Assembly (NCBI GenBank): GCA_013360285.1
Contig: JABWCM010000004.1
Span: 1-64,000, forward strand
DNA: 64,000 nucleotides
Reading direction: 5' to 3'
From: Myxococcales bacterium
GTDB taxonomy: Bacteria; Myxococcota_A; UBA9042; JABWCM01
Part shown: piece by piece, positions 43,536 through 51,833 of the stretch
How positions within the stretch are numbered: position 1 is the first letter of the stretch
Layout: every line of letters starts with the position of its first letter
Notes under the pieces: model-generated
Seen by the model: the letters and a program-made list of their open reading frames with translations, nothing else
Told to the model about the DNA's origin: nothing
The model's database searches: none
Position numbers and translations under genes: made by a program

Positions 43536-45350
43536 ATGGGCCGAGCGAAAGTAGTTTATGGGGTTTGTTGGTTGTTTTGGGTGATAGGCACCTTGTCTGG
43601 GTGCCTTTCCAATGAAGGTCGAGGTCTATGGGAGGCCGATCTGGACGGACTGGTTACGGCGGATGGTGCCAACGAGGATTCGACATCGGTGGATACCTCG
43701 GCACAAAATGATCTGGCGACCGCAGATGTGGCGGATGTTCCGGAGGCCGTGGATGCCCAGAGTATCGACGACGTGTTGGACGACAGTGGGGTGATCGTTC
43801 CGGATGCCGGCGATGTCACCGAAACCGGCGAACAGCAGGACATGGATATCGTGGATGCGGGCGATGTCGTTGTGATACCGCCGGAATGTGTTGCCGACGA
43901 AGAGTGTGGATTGGGCGAGCTGATTGCTCCGTGTTATGTGCCTGTGTGTGTCGATGGGATGTGCCAAATCAATCCTGCGGCCGATGGGAGTTTGTGTGAC
44001 GATTCCGATTGGTGTACGGCCAGTGATCAATGTGTCGGCGGTGTCTGCTCAGGTATAGCCACCGATTGTGATGACAACAATCCGTGTACCGTTGACGTGT
44101 GCGTAAGCAACGACGGCAGTTGTCAGCATGACACCGTCGCCGCGAATCAGGTGGTTTGCGATGACGGGGACACCTGTACCACCAATGACGTTTGTTTGAA
44201 TGGTGTGTGCGCCGGGACACCGCTAGTTTGTCAGGATGCCAACCCTTGCACTGTGGATTCATGTTCTACGGATACCGGAAAGTGTGTGTTTGATGCCGCA
44301 GGCGCCAACGGAATGGGGTGCGATGACAACGACGGATGTACCGCCGGTGACGTATGTCTGGCCGGGGCTTGCAGCAGTGGGAGTCAGGTGTGTGCATGCC
44401 AGCAGGACACAGATTGTCCGGATGACGGCGATTTGTGTAATGGGACCTATGTCTGCAAAACCGATGGTGCGCCGGAAACATGGACCTGTGTAGTGGATCC
44501 GGCCACGGTGATCGTTTGTTCGCCGGACGGCGATACAACGTGCCTGAAGAATTTATGTGATAAGTTAACTGGACAATGCGCAAAAACACCATCGGGAGCT
44601 GGACTGACCTGTGACGATGTCAACGCATGCACCTTGAATGACGCTTGCGACGGAAAAGGGCAATGTTTGGGAACACCCAAAGTGTGTACCGATGGCTACA
44701 CCTGTACTTCCGATTCGTGCGGAGCGGATGGACAATGTGTTTTCTCGATAGCACCTACAGCATGTCTTGTCGGAGGTGTTTGTTATGCCTCGGGCGCATC
44801 CATGCCGGGCAATGGATGTATGAGTTGTGTGCCCAACGTCAACAACCAAAGTTTTTCGCCGAATTCGGCAACCTGCGACGACGGGAACGCGTGTACACTG
44901 GGAGATGTTTGTAATGGGGGAAGCTGCAAATCGGGTGCCGCGAAGCCATGTAATGACAATGACCCCTGTACGGATGATACCTGCCAGGCTCCTTCGGGGC
45001 AGTGCAACTATACAGACAACGGGAGTTGCCCAAAGATACCGACCTATTCCAAAGACATTCAGCCGATTTTTTTGAATCAATGCGGCGGATGCCATGAGGG
45101 TGCGTCGGCCGGCGATTGTTTGGGGGCGACTTGCCTCACCTCCGATTACGCCGCGACCCAACAGCCTTCCTACTATTGCCCGGGCGAAACCGTCGGTGCA
45201 TGTTGTCTGACAAGGGTCTTGGACGGAACCATGCCCGATGGTTTTGGCTGTACGGGCAAACCTGCTCAGGATGCCGGAAAAGATTATTGTTTTGACCAGA
45301 ACGAAATCGATACTTTGGAAGCATGGATTTTAGGCGGGCAACCGCAATAG
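43536..45350 (+). CDS. Cys-rich lipoprotein with C-terminal c-type haem motif
   Basis: A 604-residue lipoprotein; ATG after TTGGAG, lipobox LSGC. A long Asp/Ala/Val-rich linker reaches about residue 120. Then about ten Cys modules follow with the pattern CDDGNPCT.DVC...G.C (for example [24 protein letters not shown]). The end is different: SKDIQPIFLNQCGGCHEG near residue 516 has a CxxCH haem site, followed by a Cys-rich domain ending TLEAWILGGQPQ. This fits the single-haem cytochrome found at the tips of Planctomycete and Myxococcota surface proteins. Electron transfer at the cell surface is plausible. Its stop lies 16 bp from the stop of the convergent 1198-residue gene. Confidence 0.82.
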   Translation: MGRAKVVYGVCWLFWVIGTLSGCLSNEGRGLWEADLDGLVTADGANEDSTSVDTSAQNDLATADVADVPEAVDAQSIDDVLDDSGVIVPDAGDVTETGEQQDMDIVDAGDVVVIPPECVADEECGLGELIAPCYVPVCVDGMCQINPAADGSLCDDSDWCTASDQCVGGVCSGIATDCDDNNPCTVDVCVSNDGSCQHDTVAANQVVCDDGDTCTTNDVCLNGVCAGTPLVCQDANPCTVDSCSTDTGKCVFDAAGANGMGCDDNDGCTAGDVCLAGACSSGSQVCACQQDTDCPDDGDLCNGTYVCKTDGAPETWTCVVDPATVIVCSPDGDTTCLKNLCDKLTGQCAKTPSGAGLTCDDVNACTLNDACDGKGQCLGTPKVCTDGYTCTSDSCGADGQCVFSIAPTACLVGGVCYASGASMPGNGCMSCVPNVNNQSFSPNSATCDDGNACTLGDVCNGGSCKSGAAKPCNDNDPCTDDTCQAPSGQCNYTDNGSCPKIPTYSKDIQPIFLNQCGGCHEGASAGDCLGATCLTSDYAATQQPSYYCPGETVGACCLTRVLDGTMPDGFGCTGKPAQDAGKDYCFDQNEIDTLEAWILGGQPQ

Positions 45351-45366
45351 TTGGCGGGACCACACA

Positions 45367-48300
45367 TTAATTACACTGGACGTCTAAGTTAAAATTATAG
45401 TTGCCGGTCGCCAACGAATCCAAGGTAATATAGTGAGCAATACCCTGTTTCGGTGTCAGTGGGACGACCCAGGACGAGCCGGAGTAACTGGATTTGCACG
45501 CAGTTAGTGAGCAGCCGGCGCCTGCAAATTCGATATGATGCCCGGACAATTCGGGTGAGCCGGAAAACAAAACCGTGGCTGAAGCAGCGGTACCGATGTT
45601 GATCCTAAACGTTTTTTCCGGTCCTCCAAATACCTTTCCCGGATCACACGGATACAAAAACATGTTATTTCCTGTAGTTCCAGTGGTCATCGTGCCGTTT
45701 AACTTGCTTCCGCAATAAAGAACTCCCGTCAGCGTACATTGGCCGCAAGAGCCGACCCCGGCACAGTCCGCATCTGCGCAGTCCGTAAAGGAGTCGCCGT
45801 CGTCATCTTTGCCATTGATACAATCCTCCGGTGGGATGACGATACATGAAGGCGCAAACAAACAATCAGTGTCTTCGCAGTCGATAAATCCGTCACCGTC
45901 GTCGTCTTCGAGGCTGTCGCAAATCTCGACCGGGATACATGCGACAAACGAATCGCAATCGTCGTCGTCGCAGTCCGTTTGGCCGTCGCCATCGTCATCA
46001 GTCGAGTTGTTACAAATTTCGATTGGGTTACAGACGGCGAGGGACGAGCAGTCCGGATCGTCGCAGTCGATCCAGGTATCCAGGTCGTCGTCGGCACCAT
46101 TTGTACAATTTTCCGGAGGTATACACAGCGGTTGGGAATAACAATCCGGATCCTGACAATCGACCATTGTGTCGCCGTCATCATCTGCTCCGTTGTTGCA
46201 TAATTCGGCCAGGCCGACACACGACGTGCCAATCGAAAACGAGCCGGCGGCCTCTTTTTTCCCGTCAACAACAAGCAAGTACTTCTTGTTGGGTGTCAAC
46301 GGTTGTTTGAGCAATTGATCGGAAGATGTAATACAGCTTTCCGGCGAACAGGGACCTCCTTCGGTCGGGTCAATCAAAAACATCCGCATTCCGGGCTGTT
46401 TTGAGAAAAATTTTGCATTCAAGGCCAACGGACTTGCTACACTTATTTCCCATACGGCCTCGTGGGCATCGAAATCGGTGCCGGACGTACACCCATAGGC
46501 GGCAACGGTGCCGCCTATGGTCAGGTTTCCGTTGATGACCGAACCACAGGACAGGACGCTGTTGGCTTTGCACGTGGCACAGACTAGGTCCTGTGTGCAA
46601 TCCGGGTCGGCGCAGTCGATTTGCCCGTCACTGTCGTTATCCCATCCGTCATCGCAGAATGTTTCCATGCCCGGCAGACATTCAACGGAGAGCACGATGG
46701 GAATTTCCGAAATCGGCTCGTCACCGGGAGTATCGACGACAACCGTGACGGGGTCTGATGCGGATGTAACGTCAACGGTAAGTTTATCGACGGCGGAATC
46801 AAAACAAAACAGCGGATCGCAGGTCAGAATCGGCGACGATTGGAGCGCCAACAAACGACTTCCCGGCGGGCCGTCTTGCAGCGTGACGGTCGCTTGTGAG
46901 GTGTTGGTGGTAACCAGAGAAAATGCCACCTCCGGTCCATCCAGTGCGGTTTCTTCGCACGAATATGTGCTTAAGTTAGTTGTTGAAAGACCGTTTATGG
47001 GGGGAAGTTTAACGGTCTGCCCACACGTAATCGGAAAAAGAGGCAGGCAATCCGTACAACCGGCCAAGCCTTGGCAATCGGGATCGGCGCAGTCCAAAAG
47101 TCCATCCAAATCTTCATCCGCAAAGTTGTTGCACAGCAGTTCGGTGGGTGTTCCGCATTCAACCGTCAACCCGAACGATGTTGATGTTGTCACGCCGGTA
47201 TCTACAACGATGTCGTAAGTGGTGCCGCTTTCCGCGGTAAAAAGCACCGACCAGTCAGAAAAATCGACACAATTTGATGGATTACACGGTGCAGAATCGA
47301 TTCGTTCCATCACACCCAACGACGTCGGATTGTTGGCATCATGAACCAATATCCGAACCGGTTGTTGAATTCCGCTTGTAAACGTCATGACGATTTCCGG
47401 GCCGTCGGAGTCCCCTCCTGAACAATCCCCTCCAGAAAGGTTGGACGTGGCCAACGGCATGGCCGTCGACAGAAATACCTGGCTGTTACACGCCAGACTG
47501 AGTGATGGTTTACACACGTTGCACGCTTCATTGGTGAGACATTCGCTGTCTGCACAATCGACATCACCATCTTTGTCGTCATCTACGCCGTTAAAGCAGT
47601 CTAGTTCGGTGTTGAGGACACACTCCAAGTCAAGGTCAAAGGCGACCCCTGGTCCGTTGGGACCGTCGACAACTAAAAATGCGGCCTCCCCCGCATTTTG
47701 GGTCCATTCAACAGTTTTTCCGGCATGGATACATCCATCCGGATTACATTTGCCGTCGGATGATTCCGGCAACACAACCAGGTGGTGGTTTTCGGATGCG
47801 GTGGTCAGGTTTGCTTTGTACGCAATCGGAACATTCGGTGCCGGCACACGAAACGAAATCTCCCGTCCCAGGTTGTCCCAACCTGCTGTTTGGGTGCAAG
47901 AGTAGGTGTCAATACTTTGGGTTGAAATGGGCGAATCAGTAACATAAGTCAGGGTGCTTCCGCAGGCCAAGTCGATGAGCGGAACGCAGGTCGTGCACCA
48001 CGGTGCGTCTTCGCAGTCGGGATCATCACAGTCTATGGCTCCGTCTCCATCGTCGTCGGCGCCGTCGTGGCAGCTCCATTCAACCGGTGCGGCGCAGTCA
48101 AACCGAAGCGCAAACGCGCCGGCGGCTCCGGCGTATCCGTCCACTACGACCAGATAGGCCCGATCTGGCTGGGCAACCCATGATGCCGTCTCTTCGCCAT
48201 AAGCAACGCAGCGCCCGCGACCGCAAGGCTGGGTGGGATCCTCTTCGACCACCACGAGGCGAAGGTCGACGGCTTTTGCGAGCAATTTGACCGAATAATT

Positions 48301-48963
48301 TGCGATCCCTCCAGGTGCGATGCGGTAGACGCGCTCCGGACCATCCATTTTCCACGCGACACAATCGTATGCGGCTGAACTTTTCCAGGAACCCGGTCCC
48401 AAAGTAGAGGCGATCAATTCCGTTTCACAGGAAACAGCGAAACCGGGGTTACATAATTTTGAAACACAATCCGGAGATTGGGTGCAGTCGGTGTCGTCGC
48501 AATCGTTTTTTCCGTCGAAGTCGTCATCCATGCCGTTGGAACAAACTTCGGCACAGCTCAGTGGGGCGCATTCACCACTTTTGCATTTTCCTCCACAGGC
48601 TTGCCCAGTTACCGAGCAGAATAGTTCGTCCGGTGCGTCTCCTATATAACAAAAATTTCCAATTAAGTTACATTTTGCTGTCTGGCATGCAGGAGGTGAA
48701 GGGAATACAAGAGTGCATTCTTGGTCGCTGAAACACCCGGTTATGCCCGGAGACGCCGTGTCGGGTTGGTCATTGCCGGCGCTATCTGCAGGTGTGAGAA
48801 CGTCGTTTACGTCCTGTGCGGCGTCCACCATGCCACTGTTGGTGTCGTTGGATTCATCGACGGTGTTGCTGCAGCCGATGCTGGTGAAGATAATCCACGA
48901 GATGGCAGCACCGGCACCAACCACCAATGACGGCGAACACAAAGTCGAACCTTTCGCGCTCAT
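45367..48963 (-). CDS. Large lipoprotein with six PPC-like domains and MopE-like calcium loops
   Basis: A 1198-residue lipoprotein; ATG after GAGGTTGGA, lipobox SIGC, Asp/Ser-rich linker. Six copies of a domain of about 120 residues occur. Each begins C.P...ACG, contains a Y.C pair and a G.CNP..C pair, and ends in lvVDg....f.l.vec; this matches the pre-peptidase C-terminal beta fold. Between them lie calcium-loop motifs such as ADDDGDGAIDCDDPDC. Five of these loops run in tandem before the last domain (ADDDGDTMVDCQDPDC, TDDDGDGQTDCDDDDC and others). The same parts occur in the protein at 22153. Likely an elongated, calcium-stiffened surface protein; the binding target is unknown. Confidence 0.85.
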   Translation of the reverse strand: MSAKGSTLCSPSLVVGAGAAISWIIFTSIGCSNTVDESNDTNSGMVDAAQDVNDVLTPADSAGNDQPDTASPGITGCFSDQECTLVFPSPPACQTAKCNLIGNFCYIGDAPDELFCSVTGQACGGKCKSGECAPLSCAEVCSNGMDDDFDGKNDCDDTDCTQSPDCVSKLCNPGFAVSCETELIASTLGPGSWKSSAAYDCVAWKMDGPERVYRIAPGGIANYSVKLLAKAVDLRLVVVEEDPTQPCGRGRCVAYGEETASWVAQPDRAYLVVVDGYAGAAGAFALRFDCAAPVEWSCHDGADDDGDGAIDCDDPDCEDAPWCTTCVPLIDLACGSTLTYVTDSPISTQSIDTYSCTQTAGWDNLGREISFRVPAPNVPIAYKANLTTASENHHLVVLPESSDGKCNPDGCIHAGKTVEWTQNAGEAAFLVVDGPNGPGVAFDLDLECVLNTELDCFNGVDDDKDGDVDCADSECLTNEACNVCKPSLSLACNSQVFLSTAMPLATSNLSGGDCSGGDSDGPEIVMTFTSGIQQPVRILVHDANNPTSLGVMERIDSAPCNPSNCVDFSDWSVLFTAESGTTYDIVVDTGVTTSTSFGLTVECGTPTELLCNNFADEDLDGLLDCADPDCQGLAGCTDCLPLFPITCGQTVKLPPINGLSTTNLSTYSCEETALDGPEVAFSLVTTNTSQATVTLQDGPPGSRLLALQSSPILTCDPLFCFDSAVDKLTVDVTSASDPVTVVVDTPGDEPISEIPIVLSVECLPGMETFCDDGWDNDSDGQIDCADPDCTQDLVCATCKANSVLSCGSVINGNLTIGGTVAAYGCTSGTDFDAHEAVWEISVASPLALNAKFFSKQPGMRMFLIDPTEGGPCSPESCITSSDQLLKQPLTPNKKYLLVVDGKKEAAGSFSIGTSCVGLAELCNNGADDDGDTMVDCQDPDCYSQPLCIPPENCTNGADDDLDTWIDCDDPDCSSLAVCNPIEICNNSTDDDGDGQTDCDDDDCDSFVACIPVEICDSLEDDDGDGFIDCEDTDCLFAPSCIVIPPEDCINGKDDDGDSFTDCADADCAGVGSCGQCTLTGVLYCGSKLNGTMTTGTTGNNMFLYPCDPGKVFGGPEKTFRINIGTAASATVLFSGSPELSGHHIEFAGAGCSLTACKSSYSGSSWVVPLTPKQGIAHYITLDSLATGNYNFNLDVQCN

Positions 48964-49008
48964 TCCAACCTCACCATGAATGGGTACAACCGACGGTCCT
49001 TTGTACAC

Positions 49009-49326
49009 TGCCCGCAGCCGGTTGTCTGCAAGTATACAGCGTGGTCAAATTCCGGCACACAAGTCAACTGAATGATGTTCGGATGTTGTTAACCTAGATT
49101 TCTCATGAGCTTACAAACGTTTCGGCACTCGTAGAGTCAGGTTTGTGAGAAGTTCGAATTAAATGTCTTATCCTGCAACGTTTTCAACTTTTTTGTCTGG
49201 GTTCAATCGTGATATGGTTGAAATTCGACGGTTTTTTGCTCCGGATTGGTTTCGGGGTTGGTGGTGACACCGCGAATGCGGCGGTTTTGCGCCCGTGGAG
49301 TATTCGGGCGGCGTTGTGGAGGTGGT
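49009..49326. other. Divergent intergenic region with R5-like ends
   Basis: Between the 1198-residue lipoprotein gene and the tail-fibre-like gene. Apart from the R5-like pair at 49091-49157 I see no gene; promoters for both sides should lie here. Confidence 0.4.
49091..49157. repeat. R5-like inverted repeat pair
   Basis: AACCTAGATTTCTCATGAG on the left and GTTTGTGAGAAGTTCGAATT on the right form an imperfect inverted repeat. The left arm matches the palindrome at 38547 over ATTTCTCATGAG. Confidence 0.4.
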
Positions 49327-50637
49327 ATGAAACGACGTTTGGTATGGGTAACTCAGGTTTTGGCGCTTTTTGGGATGTCGTCCATCGGTACTGCTGTTCC
49401 GCAGTCTGTGTCCTATGTCGGGGAGTTGTCGTCGCCCAATGGGGTGCCCATTACTGCTGATGTGATGGTGACGGTGGCGTTGTTCGGCTCCGAAACCGGA
49501 GCCGTGGCATTGTGGAGCGAGGATCTCGGTGAGACGTCGGTAATCGCCGGACGATTTGATATCGAGGTATGCAAACTGAATTGTCAAAGTTTCGAATCTA
49601 CGGTCGAGCAGAACGATGGATTGTGGTTGGAATTTACTGTTGGTGGACAAATATTGACTCCGAGGCAGAAGATAAACAGTGTTCCGTTTGCTCTCCGAGC
49701 CGGTGATGCAACCACTTTGGGCGGCATATCGGCTGCCGAATACGTAACTTCAGACTCGTTGCCCACCGTTTTGGAGGGTGAATTCGCGGTGTCGGATACC
49801 GCCTGCCCACAGGAATCGGTTATGACGGGTGTGGATGCGGCCGGACTGCCCATTTGTGATGGAACGCCGTTTTCGAGTTCGGCATGTAGCGATTGTTTGC
49901 AACCCGTCGTCGACGGACAAACCACGCTTAGCAACCAACTTTCGACGATAACCGACTGGATCAATACATTCGCGGCGGATTTGGGCGAACTTACGAACCA
50001 GGTGGGGGACCTCGCCGGGTCGCTGGACGTTATTTTAGCAGCGTTGTCGGAGCAGTCCGACCTGCTGGTGTTCGTCGGCAACGGAACGAACAATCACGGG
50101 GTCGATACCACAGACGTCGTACCGAACCCCGTGGGGTCGGTCCTGGAACGACTGGAAACGTTGCAAGGAAGCCCGGGACTTCATGGTCAGACCATGATGC
50201 AGAGCGAATTTCTGCAATTGTTCCGGGGCGGTCCGGTCGTCACGTGGAGTGTCAAAATCAACAACGGTGTGCTGGACCAAAGTGTTCCTAATGCCGGCTA
50301 TACAAATCTTGTGCAAGGGCGCAGCCTTCACGGAATCTGTCAGGTGAACTTTGGTGCCAGTTCGTTTGCCCAAGTGGTTGCCGCCGGCAGCAGCGGATAT
50401 GAAGCAGCCAATTACACCGCATACGTGGCGCCGGTATATCCGGTGGTACCCGTTTTTGTGATCAAAGATGCCTGGAGCCACGGACCAGGTCATGTAGGTG
50501 TTGTGATTGCATCCAGTTGCCACACCTACGCCAACGAGGTGTGGAGTGCAGGTCAGTGCGGAAATTCATTTGCCGATCGGTATTTGCTCAACAACTACAC
50601 CGGATACGTCAGTTTTGTTCTCCCCTGTGTACGTTAA
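49327..50637 (+). CDS. Secreted tail-fibre-like surface protein
   Basis: A 436-residue exported protein. The ATG follows GGAGGTGGT; signal peptide LVWVTQVLALFGMSSIGTAV. The N-terminal 130 residues (SVSYVGELSSPNGVPITADV ... ALWSED ... GRFDIEV ... PRQKINSVPFALRAGDATTL) have the pattern common in Myxococcota and other bacterial tail-fibre or collar-like surface proteins. A heptad-like stretch in the middle (QTTLSNQLSTITDWINTFAA) suggests a coiled-coil trimer stalk. The C-terminal 150 residues (GGPVVTWSVKINNG ... GYVSFVLPCVR) are unassigned. An adhesion role is inferred. Confidence 0.72.
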   Translation: MKRRLVWVTQVLALFGMSSIGTAVPQSVSYVGELSSPNGVPITADVMVTVALFGSETGAVALWSEDLGETSVIAGRFDIEVCKLNCQSFESTVEQNDGLWLEFTVGGQILTPRQKINSVPFALRAGDATTLGGISAAEYVTSDSLPTVLEGEFAVSDTACPQESVMTGVDAAGLPICDGTPFSSSACSDCLQPVVDGQTTLSNQLSTITDWINTFAADLGELTNQVGDLAGSLDVILAALSEQSDLLVFVGNGTNNHGVDTTDVVPNPVGSVLERLETLQGSPGLHGQTMMQSEFLQLFRGGPVVTWSVKINNGVLDQSVPNAGYTNLVQGRSLHGICQVNFGASSFAQVVAAGSSGYEAANYTAYVAPVYPVVPVFVIKDAWSHGPGHVGVVIASSCHTYANEVWSAGQCGNSFADRYLLNNYTGYVSFVLPCVR

Positions 50638-50673
50638 CTGAGCACAAAAAAACTTTCGTTGATCATTCCGTCC

Positions 50674-51435
50674 ATGGGAATTAAAGTTAGCTTGAATTCA
50701 TGTTATTTTAACGCTCCGTTCGTTGTTGTAATGGTGTTGTTGGTTGCGGTACCAGTGGTGATTGTGCACGTAAACGCCACATGTTCTTTCGCAAAAGAAC
50801 CACCTGCCCGGCACGAGACTCCGACTATTTGCACCTATCACACAAGCGTGTGGGATGTGCATCGGAATCGGGTTATCCCCGCCCAAGGCGTGACCAAACC
50901 TTATTCTGAATTGACGGCCGAGGAACGGGATCCGGCCGAGCCGCGGTGTACACTATGTGAGCAGGACCAGGTGGAAGTCGACCTTGCAACAGTCGGAATC
51001 AATGGGCTCCAGCCGGTGAAAATCTGCTGGGTTTATGCGGAACGGCTGTTGGCGGCGTTCAACCAAATTCAATCCAGTGGCGAGTTTGAGTTCTTGAGTG
51101 TGCGTGGATACCGGCCAGGTCGTACTCGCGGTCCGGTTGTGGATGGGAAAAGAACTCGGTTCAGCAATCATTCGTTTGGCACCGCTGTAGATATCAATGC
51201 TGAACACAACGGTTTGTATGTACGATGCGACGTTCAGGTTTCGACTCGATCCCCGATCGACGGATGCAAATTAAAACACGGTGGAACATGGGACCCAGTC
51301 GGTCGATTGTCGACGACGATCGTGCCTGATGGCGTTGTAGTACGGGCCATTTCCGAGCATCTTGGGTGGCAGTGGGGTGGCACGCTGCCCGGTACAATGA
51401 AAGACTTTATGCACTTTTCCATTACCGGTCACTAA
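50674..51435 (+). CDS. M15-family peptidase, D-Ala-D-Ala carboxypeptidase-like
   Basis: A 253-residue secreted or anchored peptidase with N-terminal hydrophobic segment FVVVMVLLVAVPVVIVHV. The zinc site shows SNHSFGTAVDIN (SxHxxGxAxD motif, supplying His and Asp) and the late KDFMHF (second His). This fits the VanY/M15 family that trims peptidoglycan peptides. About 100 residues precede the catalytic region and contain several Cys. The ATG lacks a clear ribosome-binding site; a TTG five codons upstream is possible. The R3 element begins directly at its TAA stop. Confidence 0.82.
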   Translation: MGIKVSLNSCYFNAPFVVVMVLLVAVPVVIVHVNATCSFAKEPPARHETPTICTYHTSVWDVHRNRVIPAQGVTKPYSELTAEERDPAEPRCTLCEQDQVEVDLATVGINGLQPVKICWVYAERLLAAFNQIQSSGEFEFLSVRGYRPGRTRGPVVDGKRTRFSNHSFGTAVDINAEHNGLYVRCDVQVSTRSPIDGCKLKHGGTWDPVGRLSTTIVPDGVVVRAISEHLGWQWGGTLPGTMKDFMHFSITGH

Positions 51436-51613
51436 GAGGGTGTTTGGGAAAAAAAATAAGCTACGCGAGCCATTGGCCTACTGCGTCGGTCCTGCTTCGG
51501 TCGGCCCATCCTCCGCGTACCTTTGGGTACGCCTCCGGTGGGCCTCAGTCGGCAGGCCCGCCTCGCTACGGCCACTGTCCCGCTCGCCGTTATTTTTTTC
51601 CCAAACACCCTCT
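51436..51613 (+). repeat. R3 palindromic element, full copy
   Basis: The termini AGAGGGTGTTTGGGAAAAAA and TTTTTTTCCCAAACACCCTCT are inverted. The inner arms carry GAGCCATTGGCCTAC and the apical hairpin GCGTACC-TTTG-GGTACGC. The first base follows the stop codon of the M15 peptidase gene. It is the reference copy for R3. Confidence 0.92.
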
Positions 51614-51833
51614 AAACACCAGTGCGATCCCCTTGTGCAGCCACCGGAGAGCCCGTCTTTCCCGTACCGGGTTCAACGTGATGGCCCCGGTGCGCTGTTG
51701 TACTAAAAAACGTTTAAGACTAGCATGTTACACTGCCCGGCTTGAAGATAGACCAAGCAGTGTTATGAAATAGCAGCATAAATGCATGCGGAGTGTTGCA
51801 CCACAACCTCCTTCCACCGTTTGAGGCATTCCC

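Noticed and set aside
46508-47218. A 236-codon plus-strand frame inside the 1198-residue lipoprotein gene
   Set aside because: Antisense shadow of repeated Cys/Asp codons; Ser-rich product and no ribosome-binding site.
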